Shown: positions 43,919 to 57,660, counted from the first letter of the stretch. The stretch is DNA of 64,000 bases from Dirofilaria immitis (GCA_024305405.1 JAKNDB010000068.1:5571501-5635500), one strand, 5' to 3'. Numbers and translations: made by a program. The notes: generated by a model not told the origin, from the letters alone.

Positions 43919-45212
43919 CAGTATAATGACTAATTAAGCTACTTTATTCTTTATTTTTGGTAAGAAATATTGTTCGGATTCAGTTTTAATATTTGCGCAA
44001 TTTTTTAAAAGAGAAACATCTACAATTTTAATTTGATTTCTCTTTTCGACAGTTATGAATAGAAAAATTTTTTCAAAATCCTTCGAAAAAAATTTGATTA
44101 ATGGAAATTAAAACTTATTCAATGAAATATTTAATTTAGCTGGAGAATCTATAGTTAGTTCTACATTCTTTCTACTACTAAACTATTTTACTCTTTATTT
44201 TTGCTAAGAAATTTTAGTCTGATTTTTCTTAGTATTTCCATAATTTTCTACCATTTGGTCATTGCATGTTTTTCTTTTAATTTTTTAAATGATTATTCCT
44301 TTAGTTCCACGAAAATTCTCTGATTGACTGGGTATACAAAGAATGCAGTGCTAAGAAAATAAAAATCCATCTTTTACAAATTCGAATTGCATAAGAAAAA
44401 AACTGTGTAGATGTCAAGATTTCTTTGAACGAGAAAAAACAAAAGACATTAAAATATTTTTCAATGAACTCTGATGTTTGTGAAAAATTCCGGGACTTTT
44501 CCGATTTTGTTACAACTTTGAAACTTTTTCATAAGAAGAGAGAACTCATGCTTCATTTATCACTTAAATGCATAAAATAAAATGATGAATAAACTTGTTA
44601 TAAGGAATAAATGGCTTTTCATAAAAATTGGACATTTCCTGACGATTTTATAATATTACAAGTTTTGTTGATATACGAACTTGAATTCCAGAAATTTGTC
44701 TGCTGATATTAGTTGTGTGAGTTTAAATAATCTATATAGTTTAAGGTGGCTAAAAAATTCTGAAAAGGGATATGGGGAAAAAAGTATCAGTTATTCAGTA
44801 CCCAAATAATTACTGTGGTCATTAAGGAATACTACTCAATTGTAAATATTATTCTTAATTGTACTAAATAAATTCTATTATCGATCGATCAAAAACTACT
44901 AGTAATCAAAATATCGAATAAATTGAGTGGAATGATGATGATAGTATTCAGTTTGTCACTAATATCATTATTAATTGATTAGAAATTATATTGATGGTCT
45001 AAGGAATGATAAAATAAAAGTTCGATTCTTTTCTTTTTCAAAAATTATGTTTAAAGAAGAAAAATGAATTTTTAATTGCCGGCATTCCTTCTTGCAAACA
45101 TGACGAAGTTGATATTTTAATCGAAGATAAGTTAAAACAACTTGTCATACTGTTGTTAATCAACTCTATAATAATGCTTTTTGCATTTGAGAATCATAAC
45201 GTGGTGTGTTAA
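43919..45212. other. Intergenic region downstream of the HDHD3-like gene
   Basis: AT-rich DNA; no exon series seen on either strand. Confidence 0.5.
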
Positions 45213-45904
45213 TCACTGTTGTTTCAGCTGAACACCTAAACCTAAAATTGATAATATTACATATGTTATTACAAAACAGGCGGTATATGAAAGACACGAA
45301 AATTATAATTATTTTACGTAATTATTAACACAGTCATTATAAATAATGATTTAAAAATCTGAAATTTTAACAGTTCACCTATTAAAATCGATGAATATCT
45401 CAATTAAATCAATTATGCGACTTAGAGTTTTTTAAATTAGAATTTAAGATTGCTAAGTATAATATTTTCGGTGATTTAGGTACCCGTCAGCAGTTATCAA
45501 ATATATCTTATTATGTTCCCTACCTGCCCAACAATTTTCCACTCTGGTTGCATGCTCATCTGTAGTAATATAATGGAATCAGTGGCGTGATATTCATATA
45601 ATAAATTTTAGTTATAAAAGTAAAACAAAAGATAAATGGAAAAATTGATACAGTTAAAGTTTTAATTAATCAATCGATTAATTAAAATTACTATTAAAAA
45701 CTAGTTCAGTCATTAAAAGTAATAGAAATAAAAACTTACAAATGTTACAGTGCTATTGGAGACATATTTGAGTATTCGAAGCAATTATTTCATTCCATTC
45801 AATCGCTGATTTATCACATTTTTACGATGTAAAGTAAATATAGAATCATCGATCGGGTTACTTGTGTTACGGCCGCCATAAACGGTAAGACTGTCAATTT
45901 GTAC
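45213..45904 (-). CDS. Possible 3' end of an unrecognised gene
   Basis: Three segments on the minus strand have good acceptors and join without phase conflict: 45904-45826 (after TTCAG; begins VQIDSLTVYGGRNTS), 45559-45524 (after ACTACAG; HEHATRVENCWA), and 45241-45213 (after TTTTAG; ends QLKQQ). The first is less AT-rich than its surroundings and is also open upstream across the acceptor. A second frame through the first exon is open too, so the reading is not secure. The 5' end is not found; a signal-peptide-like frame near 46460-46530 could belong to it. The short VENCWA motif is reminiscent of ZP-type extracellular proteins, but that is too little to assign a family. Confidence 0.28.
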
Positions 45905-46857
45905 CTGAATTTCATTATTTACAAAACTACTATACTCTTCGTTTTTCGATTTTATTGCCAACGAAAATGACTTGCGTAAATTTAAATTATGTTAATTTTA
46001 AAGAGAAAAATCTGAAACATCATTTTTAAATTTAATACTGCCTGAGTTTGAGAATTGATCTATGAAATATCAATATTAAAATAGATGAGTGAAATTAAAT
46101 TTTAAAAATGTTAATCTACTAGTAAGTTATTAATCGTACTTAAGTCAAGTCAACAACAATTTTGATGTATTGAAAACGGATTTATTATAATTTATTTATC
46201 AATAAATAATGATTACATTTTGGACATAACCTTATGTGAATCTTTCAAACGATATTAATGATTGTTTATCAATTTCTATTAAATTTTTCCTTATTCCTAA
46301 GATCATATCTTATTTCATGTTAATCATTATTAGTGTTGTATTGATGGATGATAAACGATACGATTAAACTAAACTTTGCAAAAATAAAATCCGATGAAAA
46401 TTTAAAATTTGTAATATTCAAATATTACTGTTACAGTTGTTACCATGCATAAATTGCCATTATTTGAAATAAGTAAGAAAAGATCGAAGACGAAAAGCAG
46501 GTCATCTTAGATGGTGACATCAATTGGACTGATATGTCGCAAAGGTGACAGATTTTGTTAATGTAATCATAAATTTTTCACTTTTTTTCATACTTTTAAA
46601 GAATAGTTAAAACAAGGAAGGAAACAAAACTGTCAAAATTTCAAAAGTAAGTAATACGCTAGGGACAAGGCCATTTTGCCTATTAAATAATGGTCCAATA
46701 TATCATAAAGCATGCATCATTCACTGTCAGATGCCATTATTGCAAAAATTGATCGAATTTGAAATGCCTCTTAATTTCAATGATGTTATGATATTCTTGC
46801 CAAATTTGTAAATAAAATACTTTACCGATGATAATTCTTCAAAAACATCTAGTAATT

Positions 46858-47588
46858 ATTTAAATTGAAATTTAAATTTTAATCTCTTATTATCATAATA
46901 ATGTTTCATCCAAATTGGAATATTGAAAAATTTTTATTTTAATGAAAATTTTTCAATGATTTTCAATGTCATCAGTTAAAGATTATTTTGAATAAAGCAA
47001 AGCACATTCATTTCATTCTCACATAGTTATAATAACAATAAATTGTGAATGTAATGGAAAAATTAAGTACAAACGAAGTTCATCAATTGACGGAACGGAA
47101 CGAAACGGAACGGCAAAGCGATCGATGTCATTTTGCAATTTGAAAAAATCTCATTTCTCTCGGTATCATCAAAATTAAAACTTGCCTTTGGCCTGGGAAA
47201 ATTTTGGTATGGGAACTGTTGTTTTTCTTTACTTTACCGTTCCTTTTCCGCCGCATATTTTCCTTCCATTCATTTGATATCCGACTTTTTAGCGAATAAT
47301 TGGAAAGTTTGTCATTTTTGTCGCATATTTTGCGACAATAAAATGCAAATTTAAATTCATGCATTCACAAATTCATTTGTCTTCGCTATTTCATTGATTT
47401 CCAAACTTCACAATTCAATCACTGAAGTGGAATGAATAATTAAATCAATGAATTAATCAATAAAAGTTCTAAATTCTTCAATCCATTTGAAATAAAAGCA
47501 AACGAATTCTTAAATCTTTCAAAACTCTTCAAATAATATCTGAAATTTGCAGGGAAAAAGTCGACTATTAATTTTTTTTCGCATACTT
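46858..47588. repeat. Duplicated sequence, copy B (731 bp, inverted relative to copy A)
   Basis: Reverse complement of 27213-27947 with more than 99% identity by eye. Flanking DNA is unrelated on both sides, and the ends of the match are sharp. With copy A it brackets 18.9 kb that contains the small membrane-protein gene, the NRF-6-like gene, rnf-113 and the HDHD3-like gene. The open frame of about 78 codons here matches the copy A frame from its seventh to tenth residue onward, the difference coming from a 1-base indel. Confidence 0.9.
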
Positions 47589-48576
47589 ATTAATTACAAT
47601 TTATTGTTCCTTGTCCTTCATCAATTATATTGATATAAATCTCAAAAATAAAATTTAACTTGACTATTGACCGACCTAAAAACATTTCTTTAGTTTTAAA
47701 TCGACTCCGGAAAGGATAGAATTTCAAGTTAGGAATCAATCCGTTATCACTGATTTTTTTATCTTATACGCCCCATAAATATTTGCAAGCGTACATTGCC
47801 TATTAGCACTGAAAGTCATTAGAGGTTGTTCAATTTTCATTTACATCAACTTTTTAGTTTTATATAATAATATTTCATATTATTCTTGTCAAATATTCAT
47901 AAAATTATGAAATTTATCATTTGTTTTCCTCGATCAATAATTATTTTAGATATCAATCGATGAATATCTCACTGCAAAACCAATATCTCAACCTAATTCA
48001 TTTTCAGCATCTCCCACAACTAATAGGAATAGTGATTATCAAGATGATTGTTTAATGTAAATCAACTGATTTTTATTCAATCAATTAATTTAATATTTTA
48101 CATGTAACTTTATATTATCACGGAACAAGGATTACTCTCCGGAAATGCTACCATTCTCTGGTTATCAACTGATAACAATCTCGTTTTTTTTAAATTTTAT
48201 TCGACAGGAAACATAAAAATCGGTACTAAACCGGATCCGTTTTTGAGAATTAATACTTTGCAATATATGCAAAAACATCATCGAGAATATCACAGAATAT
48301 AAATCTGCGGTAGCGTATGATCCCACTGTTGTGATACAAATTTGTCGCCGTTTAGTAAGAAGAAAGCAAACACCGATGAGATTTGCATTTTTCGTAACGC
48401 ACGCAAGCAAATTAGTCATTGCGGTTCGTACTTTTCAGCGAATTGTCAAATTGATAGGTTTTACGAGACGACTGAGGACGGGCAAGTTTTCGGGTATAGA
48501 TTATACGTAGTACATTACGTTGCTAAAATACGGATTTTCACTAAAACATTGATGTTAACTGAAAGTCTTAATATTA
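47589..48576. other. Upstream region of stt-3
   Basis: No gene supported. The last 400 bases are less AT-rich than average for the window and hold overlapping open frames on both strands (48165-48419 minus, 48342-48590 plus). Directly upstream of a trans-spliced start, this is most simply promoter and outron. Confidence 0.45.
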
Positions 48577-48585
48577 TAATTTTAG
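48577..48585 (+). promoter_or_regulatory. Probable trans-splice acceptor of stt-3
   Basis: TAATTTTAG ends one base before the stt-3 ATG at 48587. Confidence 0.6.
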
Positions 48586-48586
48586 C

Positions 48587-51500
48587 ATGACTGATTCAGT
48601 ACTATCTTCGATCGAAAGCAATAAAATGTTGGTATCGAATTCATTGGGTATTACAAGCTTATTGACATTTGTCATCCTTGTTTTGGCATGGCTTGTAGGC
48701 TTTGCTTCACGATTATTTGCTGTTATCCGATTTGAATCTATCATTCATGAATTCGATCCATGGTTCGTTTCCATTTATTCTTCCTCAATCTCTTTTTGTT
48801 TGTTTGTTTTCTCTGCGTTTCTAAATGACACATATATATTGTAATTTTCATTCTGAAAATTGTTCTCTGCGTTGTTATAACTTCAAAAAGCTGTTTGCTT
48901 AAAAGATTTAGACTATGAAGACTTTGGCAAATGTTGCATTTTAAAATTATCGTTCAGATAAGACATAATGTAGTCTTTTTCAAGAGGCTACTATATTATT
49001 GTATTTGATTTTTCCAAAAAAAAATATTCAAATTCACATACAATTCACATACATACTTAATTGCATTTTGCAAATTTTTGAGAATTAAGAATTTATGAAA
49101 AAAATGTGGCATTGGAAGATGTGAGATTTCTTAATAGATTGGTGCATTGTACTTTTGTTGAATGTCAGGTTTAACTATCGATCAACACATTATATGGTTG
49201 AACACGGCTTTTATAATTTCTTGAATTGGTTCGATGAACGGGCATGGTATCCACTTGGACGAATTGTTGGAGGAACAGTAAGTTATGATGTTTTAAAGTA
49301 ATCAGTTATTTGACTATTTAATGTTCTTTCATCAGTCTATTTGCTAATATTTCATTCTTTCGTATTATTACTCATTTGTTTACATAAACAAGCTATTGCT
49401 ACTAGTGCATCTATTAAGTGATAGAAATTAATGATAAAAGGCATTTATACACAAGTCAGTATAAAGACGTTTTGATATACATATGTAGAAGGATACATCA
49501 ATACGTTAAAGTGCTCAAGTATGTCAAATAAGTGGGTGTTCATATGTTTTATGCCAAGTTTTAAAATAATTGGTATTATTCTAATTTTTATTTTCTTTTG
49601 TTGATTCAATCTATTATTATTCTAATGAAAATTTACATCATATTAAGAAATATATTTTGCAATTTTTGTAAATTAAATTTTTTCACTTTTTATTTTTACC
49701 GAGATAATGATGATAGTGTTAACACAGGTTTATCCTGGACTTATGGTAACTTCAGGAGCAATACATTATATTTTATCAATTCTAAATATTTCTGTACATA
49801 TCAGAGATGTTTGTGTTTTTCTTGCTCCAATATTCAGGTATTATTTGTTGTTTTTCTTTTCGGCATTCTTAAATTATTTTTGATATATATTAAATTGGGT
49901 TTATTTTCCAGTTATTTTTTTCACGATAATTTATATTTTTCCTGCTTCAGAAATAACGTTGGCATTATGAATTGACTTTGTTTCATAATAGATTATTTTT
50001 ACCGCAATTCTTTAGTGAAATTTTTGCTTTATTTCTTAAGAGAGCAGGTATCTGTCGTAGAAATAAAGTTTATCTATTACGAATTTTTTTATTTGAATTT
50101 AATTGAATTGTTTTCAGCGGTCTTACAGCAATAGCTACTTACTTTTTAACGAAAGAACTTTGGACACCAGGTGCTGGTCTGTTTGCAGCATGCTTCATAG
50201 CCATATCACCGGGTTATACTAGTCGTTCTGTTGCCGGTTCCTATGATAATGAAGGAATTGCAATTTTCGCATTGCAGGTATATATTTATTTATCTACACT
50301 TATGTTCCAAAATTCAAGTTAAATTTTTGGAATTTTTCCTTTATCAAATTTCAGTTTTGTTCCGGGTTTTCTTTTTGTCTCTTTATGTATGGATTCAAAT
50401 TCACCACTTTTGAATTACGAAATTTATGATTTGATAACTCGCATGAGCAATTTGTATGAAAGACTATCACTCTTTTTTGTTTTAGTTTACTTACTTTTTA
50501 TGGGTTCGCTCTGTAAAAACTGGTTCTATATTTTGGGCAACATTAACTGCGTTATCTTATTTCTATATGGTTTCTGCTTGGGAGGTTACATATTCATCAT
50601 AAATTTGATTCCATTGCACGTTTTTACACTCATATTAATTGGCCGGTATTGTTCTAAACTTTATATTGGTATGATTTTTATTTGATTCTTTTTGATTTAC
50701 TGTTCATTCTAAAAGGGTTTCCATGCTATCAACATTATTCATTATTGCATTAATTTTGGCGTTATTTTGATAACTGAAATACTTCATATTTTCTCTGAAG
50801 AAGCCATGTTCTTTTTGCTCAAATTTTGCAATTGTAGTACTCACCGCGGAAGGTCAGGAATTTTTTGTTTGAAAGGATTTTATTCAATTCTAAAGTTTTA
50901 TTATTTCCAGCATATACGACTTTCTATATTTTGGGACAAATAATGGCAATGCAAATACCATTTGTTGGATTCCAGCCTGTGAAAACCTCTGAACATATGG
51001 CTGCTGCTGGTGTATTCGGCTTGTTGCAGGTTAATCAATTCACTATTCAATTTTGGAATTTGCAAAAATTTCAAATGCTATTTGAAGGCAACTAAACTTT
51101 GTTTTTAATAGGTTATTGCCGCATTGAAATATATGCAACATCGAGTTTCAAGAAAAGAATTTATGACTTTATTTTTCTGCGGAGTTTCAGTGGTACTTGT
51201 ATTAGGAATATCTACAATTGTTCTTCTGACATATGCTGGTATGATTTTAAGTTTTAAATTTCGTTTTTACTTGATTTATTTGTATTTTTGGGAAATAATG
51301 CGCTTTTTAAGATGCTCATTTATTTAAATGATACAGGTATATTTGTAGGCTATATAGCGCCATGGTCGGGCCGTTTTTATTCACTTTGGGATACCGGTTA
51401 TGCAAAAATTCATATACCAATTATTGCATCTGTTTCGGAGCATCAGCCGACTACTTGGGTTTCATTCTTCTTCGATCTACATATCACAGCTGCCGTTTTT

Positions 51501-54500
51501 CCGGTTGGTTTATGGTATTGTGTTAAAAATGTTAACGATGAGCGAGTTTTCGGCAAGTTTTTATTCTGATATTTTTATTATTTCCATTACTATGTTAGAC
51601 ACAGTTCTTTATGATAGAAGATTTTCAGTTTTCCTTAATTTAACTTTCTGGATATTATTTTACAAGGATTTTCAAATCCTAAATTATGATCAGTGTAAAA
51701 ATTATGGTGGAGTACATTTTTTCTTTTTGTTGTTTTCAATAAGCATTCTTAAAAATAAGTATAGCTAATTTTTCAGTGATACTTTATGCAGTAACAGCTG
51801 TTTATTTTGCTGGTGTAATGGTTCGTTTAATGCTTACGCTTACTCCAGTTGTCTGCATACTTTCCGGAATAGCTTTTCTTATACGTATGAAAGATATCTA
51901 ATCGATGAAGGTGATCAATCAAAAAGGTTCATTTGTTTTGCTGTCTTTGTCAATTTTATTTGTTGAATATTGTGACAATGTTTAATTAAATGTAAGGCTT
52001 AAGAAAAAAGCTTATAAAATAACGCTTATGGTGAGAAAAGTATCTGTGCAGTTTTAATTGCTATTTTTAGTTTTATATTGTTTAGAATACCTTATTTGTT
52101 TAGAATACCTTATTCTTCGTTGTGAATACGAACAACTGAATGTAAAGACAACAGCATATTGAATTGTAAATAGAGACATAGCATTTTAAGTTGCACTATC
52201 TTTTTTAAGTTGTTGGTAAGTAATGAATACAAGATAGGAATTCATTTCAGTATTAACAGTGAAGAAGAAAATAAACATTTATACGATAAAGTTGGAAAAG
52301 GTCGGAAAGGTGGATCATGGACGAATCAGGCAGCACCGGAAAGTAGTGAAGTATCAATCGGGATGAATGCACGATCTATCGTTTCAGTGGTACTCGTTCT
52401 AATGCTGCTAATGTTCGTCGTGCATTGTACATATGTTACGAGCAATGCATATTCTCATCCATCCGTTGTTTTACAGTCACATAATTCTCATGGGTAGTTT
52501 TATCAATTTATGAAATACTATTATAAATAAGATATCCGAGATATTTAACGGTGAATGATAAGAATATAAAAAAATTATTGAAGTTTTGAACGGTAAAATA
52601 ATAATTTAAATGTGCCTTCTCTTCCTTGATTTTTAATTGGTTTTGAATAATTTTGCAATTAAATATCGTAGAAAGAATAAAAGGGAAAACAATCTCTGTA
52701 AGTCATTATAGGGGCCGCGAAATAATGGATGATTTCCGTGAGGCTTATTATTGGTTGCGGAAAAATACCGAAGAAAATGCTCGTGTGATGAGTTGGTGGG
52801 ATTATGGTTATCAAATAGCTGGTATGGCAAATCGTACTACATTAGTGGACAACAATACATGGAATAACTCACATATAGCTCTAGTAATTGGTTACTTGTT
52901 TTTCTTTCTTAATATTATTGTTAGTGATTAAACTTTCAAAGGGAAACTACAATTGAAAATGAATTTCATTTAAGTCAGCTGAAAATATTGGGCAACCTAT
53001 GACCCACTTCCTGTAAATTTTTATGAGATGCTATCTGTTATTGTGAATAAAGTTTCATTGTAAATTCGTTTCATTTTAAATTCATCTCCCGTTTACATTA
53101 TCTACTAAAGAATTGGTATTGTTCTCCGGATTTGTTTTATTTTAGTAGAAGTCTAAACTAGATGGTCATTTTTTAGGTTGGAAAAGCGATGGCATCGAAT
53201 GAATCAGCAGCGTATGAAGTTATGCGTGCACTAGACGTCGATTATGTGTTGGTTATTTTGGTGGCGTTATCGGTTATTCAGGTTGGTTATTCATATCGTT
53301 AAATTTAATGCTGGAAATTTTTTGTGTACAAAATGGGTTTTCTATCAATTCTGACCCTTATTTTTGTGATGTGTAAATTGAAAAATATTCAGGAAAATGT
53401 TTTTTGAGTTGCAAATCTGTTTGCTTTATACTAACTGAAAGAAAATCAGTAAATAATTCTTAAAAATTATGTATTAATGCACAACTCAACATAATTTGAA
53501 TTTTTGCAGGCGATGATATTAATAAATTTCTGTGGATGGTACGAATAGCTGAGGGTGAACATCCAAAAGAGATACATGAAGCAAATTATTTCACGGAGTC
53601 GGGGATTACAGCGTTGGAGCAGAAGCTTCTGAAACGATGCTCAATTCTGTAATGTATAAAATAAGTTATTATCGTTTCGGAGATATTGAGGTAAGTTTCA
53701 TAAGAGTTTCCATAAAATCAGACCTGGATATATATATTTATCAATGTTAAAAAGCGATTCGATATAATTCTTCAGTGTAGTTGACAAGACAGTGATAGGC
53801 AATGATCAAATTCTTCAACTGTAGCCAAATATTTCGAGCTGTCAATATTAATTTAATTAATTCATATAATCAGTAGCTGGAAAATAATGTTTTAATTTTT
53901 TAAATTGGTATTTTTCTGCCATTAAGATTCCAATTTTCTTTAATTTTTAAATAAGATAGCTTTCCAGTTGGGTTATCGACAACAAGCAGGTTTTGATCGA
54001 ACTCGTGGATATATAATTGGTCGAAAAAATATTGTGCTAGAACACTTAGAAGAGGCTTACACATCACAGAACTGGCTTGTGAGAATTTACAAAGTACTGA
54101 AGCAGAAAAACAGACCAATGATTCCAAAAAGAATAGGCGAAAACATTCAGTATCACTTTCTTATTCGAAAAAAGTATGGTATTTACTTTTGTTTCTTCTA
54201 GTTCTTAGTTTTTTGTTTGCGATTTAAGTTTTCGCTTGTAGAAAAGTGATGTTCGTAAGTGTATTGTATTTCTAATGTGTCCCATATCATTTGTTGAGGA
54301 TTTCCTCCATTAGTTCCTGGAATTTTTTATTTTTCTATTCATCGATTATTTGAGTAGTGCTCTGTATTATATTTCAATATCTATGAATTTGTTTAAAATC
54401 AGAGCAGTAAATTTTGCTTGTCTTAAATTATTAATTTTTTAAAATATATTGAACAATTCTTCAGGATAAATCGAAGAAAGGTATAGTACAAGGAAAACCA

Positions 54501-54539
54501 ACAGTAGTGAAAGGACATCGGCCACCGAAACGTGCTTGA
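48587..54539 (+). CDS. stt-3: Oligosaccharyltransferase catalytic subunit STT3
   Basis: ER multipass enzyme that transfers the lipid-linked glycan to Asn in N-X-S/T. Fifteen exons: 48587-48762, 49169-49277, 49728-49837, 50118-50277, 50486-50668, 50911-51029, 51112-51238, 51349-51552, 51777-51926, 52251-52493, 52712-52883, 53177-53281, 53510-53690, 53968-54173, 54465-54539; about 774 residues. Catalytic motifs are all present: [20 protein letters not shown], the [10 protein letters not shown] loop, WWDYG and the DINKFLW (DK/MI-type) motif. Sequence is closer to STT3B than STT3A. Five single bases are missing: runs at 50580-50582, 51874-51877, 53256-53259, 53601-53604, and one near 54090-54103. 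Intron 8 has a GC donor at 51553. Exon 8 could instead start at 51337, adding four residues. The C-terminus is lysine-rich. An acceptor abuts the ATG. Confidence 0.96.
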
Positions 54540-56895
54540 GAATTCTATGACCTTCTAGGCGATATAAATAAATTTACTTGCCACTCGACATTTATCGGGT
54601 GAATTGTTTATTTGTATTTTGTCTACGAACTTTTAGAAGTAGAAATTCAAAAAAGAATCAGGTTAAGAAATAAAATATATCATTAAGTCTAGTCAAGATG
54701 AAGCAATCTTTAAAGTTAATGAGTTTTGTTACGTTTTTCGGTCTTCTAAAAATCAAAAAAGTTATGTGCTCCTATTTTATAGCTTTATTATTAATTCCCT
54801 ATGTAATTATATCTTCTAGAAATTGTTTTTTTCTTAGTACATTTGTACTTTGCTTCATTACTTTTACTTTAAAACTCATATGGTAACGTTTTTGGATGAC
54901 TGGTAGAAAATTTGAATAAGTTTAGACCAACATTTATCTTTTCGTATTAAATCTACCATAACTTACTGGTTTTAACTTCGTAAAATCAGTAAGTTCTGTT
55001 TTGTTCTTAGTTTTTCTTTTTTTTTTATAATACATTATGTTATATTCTATAAGTTTGATTTTTGTAACTTCATAATATTTCAAAAATAGGAAGAAACAAT
55101 TTTCTTGTGAATTGCATTTGTTCGGGTTTTGTAGCTGCATAAAAATGAAGCTGATAATCGGAAAATTATGTCACAACTGAAGTTTTTAGATCATTTCAAA
55201 ATTTTTTAGTTTGTAAATTTTCAGTTTGTTAGTATTAAAAATCGCTTATTCTCGCAAGATTGGATACAAACGTCCATTTTCGAACTTGACATTGATATCA
55301 GATTTCTAGCAATTTTTGTTTGACAATAATTTTAAATAATTTGAATTTAGCTTTAAAAAACTGGTGATCATGACCATAACTTTTTTGTTTCCTAAAATAA
55401 ATGTGGAGATTATATATCGTTCTGTTGTAGGAGATATGATGAATACTGATATTTTCGGTTGTTGTTATTCGTTACGCTGTACCTGCATAGATATTTATTA
55501 AATATTTTAGATTTTTCATGTTTTTACCGCTTTTTCCAGTAGGTTTTTATCTATATTGGAAATGTTAGTGTATTTTCATTCAAATAATAGTGTATTATCC
55601 TAATTCATAGATCGATTTTCAAGTGAGATTCATTTTTCTTTTGTATTTACAATACTGAATAAGTGAAAAACTTTTCTTAATTCTACAGTTTTTTTCTTTT
55701 TGGGTTATAGGTAATTGATTAGCGATTTCTTGTTAGTTTTTTCATTATTCATTTAGTAGTTTTGTCGTTTTCTAAAGTCTTGGCATTAGTATATTTTCTT
55801 ATTATTTGCAATACTTCTTCGTGCTTAATTTCTTTTACTTTTGCTGAGCACATTCCTCTTATTTGTTTATCATGTCATATACACTTTTTCAAAAATTTTG
55901 TTGCAATAAAATTTATTTATTACAGATTATCTCATCCATTCAGTAAATATACCTTGTAATCATTATCGGATTATTTGGTTATTCAATGCAGTATTTTTCT
56001 CATGGTTATTCTACCAAACATCGGTAATGTCACTCATTTTCAGAGTGCTTTGATAAATTGACTTAGTCAAGTGGAACTGTGGATGGTTCGAATCGTAGTA
56101 GTATCTTCGTATTTCCCGTGAAGTTTTCCATGAATTTACAAAGATATTTCTTGTTGTATTAGCACTGCATAACCACCATCATTTCAGCATCGCAAGAATA
56201 TGTGCAAGTCTACGTTTTCTTTTCACTTAAAAAGCATTTTCATCATATTAAAAAAATTTTTATATAGACATTATTAAATTGAAATATGAACTGAAATTGG
56301 AGTATAACAATTTTAGATAAGGCGGGTAAAGCGTTGTATTTGAGTAAGAAGAGTAGGAATAGTAATGAAGAATTTTTCTTAAATCATTAATAATTTTACA
56401 TCGTTAAATTTTCAAATCTGTGTTGAGATTAGTCGTTAATGCATGACCAAACAACCAATATAATACTTCATTTTTGTGCTATGAATTTTTGTTTGTCTAC
56501 TATAATATTAAATAAGATGGGTAATATTTTCATGCTAACAGAAGTGAATAAGATCTCATTCAAAAAATAGAATCCTTATAGAAGTAGCGTTAGTAATGAT
56601 AAAATTGTAAATAACATATAAATTATTAAAAATGTTTTTGCTTACTAAGATGTTTATTTATTTTAATGAAACGTTTAAGTAAATTTAAAAATTCTTTTTC
56701 GAATATGTAAGTTGAAGAACATGTGCAAATCAATGTGCTGTGATGCTTGGGTAATTTATTATTTTATTTTATTCATTATTTGACAACATTTAATGTTTAC
56801 CAATTGAAATTTTTGTAAATCAATGCAGTATTAAATAATCCATAAATATTTAGCATCGTTATGACAGTGGTTTAATAGAAAAACAGGATCATGAT
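54540..56895. other. Intergenic region downstream of stt-3
   Basis: AT-rich DNA with no supported gene. ATAAATAAAT near 54565 may be the stt-3 polyadenylation signal. The hydrophobic open frame 54698-54886 has no acceptor or family support. Confidence 0.5.
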
Positions 56896-57660
56896 ATGTT
56901 ACTGAAAAAGCAAGGCTTATTACACTGGCTAAAAAGGCCTCATTATATAATAAACAAGAAAATCAATATGGTACTTTCCTATTTTACGGCAATATGCTTA
57001 CATTTTATTATTGTAAACAATTATTAAATTGCCGATGTTTCTGGCAGAATATTGTGTTGTTTATTGTTTGCATGAAATATGACAATCAATGAATTAAGCA
57101 ATATTTTCGGCGAAAATTTTAACATTTCAGTATTGCTTTCATTTTTTTATTTGCTGTGTTCGAAATGCGATAAAATATAAAATTTCTGTGATATGTTATA
57201 AAGATGATGAATTATCAGAAGTTATATGCAATTAATTATTTAAAAAGTATGATCTCTAAAAATATGCTAGAAAAGAAGTTGAAGAACAATATACTTCAAA
57301 ATCAGGTGATAGAAACGTAATTTTTATCAATTTCTGCTGGCTTTATTTGAACTTTTTAAATATTCGCCATGTATTTCCTTAAGGAATTATTTCATATACA
57401 ATATAATTTAAGCAATGGTTTATTTTTCTTGTTATGAATGGCTTATCCGTTTTTCCCAATTAATTGAGGTAAAATATAAAATTCCATTAAATCTGATAGT
57501 AAATTTCGGAAAGTTTCCTCATATTAGCATAACATTTCAGATATGCTTATTGGTCTACAATGATACTAAAATACGTTTATTTTGTACCGTGGAGGAATTT
57601 ATTCCTTTCATTGAAGCAATCGACAAATTTAAAGGAATATCAGGAGAAACGTATTGTTGG
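56896..57660 (+). other. Unassigned exon-like open frames
   Basis: Three stretches look like exons. 56896-56970 is a basic, amphipathic, mitochondrial-presequence-like start (MLLKKQGLLHWLKRPHYII) ending at ATG|GTACTT. 57204-57305 is a Lys/Asn-rich frame ending at CAG|GTGATA. 57541-57660 follows CATTTCAG and precedes GTAATA (LFCTVEEFIPFIEAIDKFKG). All three are in phase 0 at both ends, so they could be spliced together. I recognise no family. They might be 5' exons of the coq-10 gene, whose N-terminus is missing, but the phase needed there (2) does not follow from the last of them. Confidence 0.3.

Noticed and set aside
50231..50413. 60-codon plus ORF inside stt-3
   Set aside because: It lies in another frame across exon 4 and intron 4 of stt-3, with no independent evidence.
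51400..51768. 122-codon plus ORF inside stt-3
   Set aside because: Alternate frame of stt-3 exon 8 and the following GC-AG intron.
54698..54886. 62-codon hydrophobic plus ORF after stt-3
   Set aside because: AT-rich DNA gives such Phe/Ile/Leu frames by chance; no acceptor, no family, no partner exon.
56070..56110. GGTTCGAATC, resembling a tRNA T-loop
   Set aside because: The bases on either side do not pair as a T-stem, and no acceptor or anticodon stem can be built.
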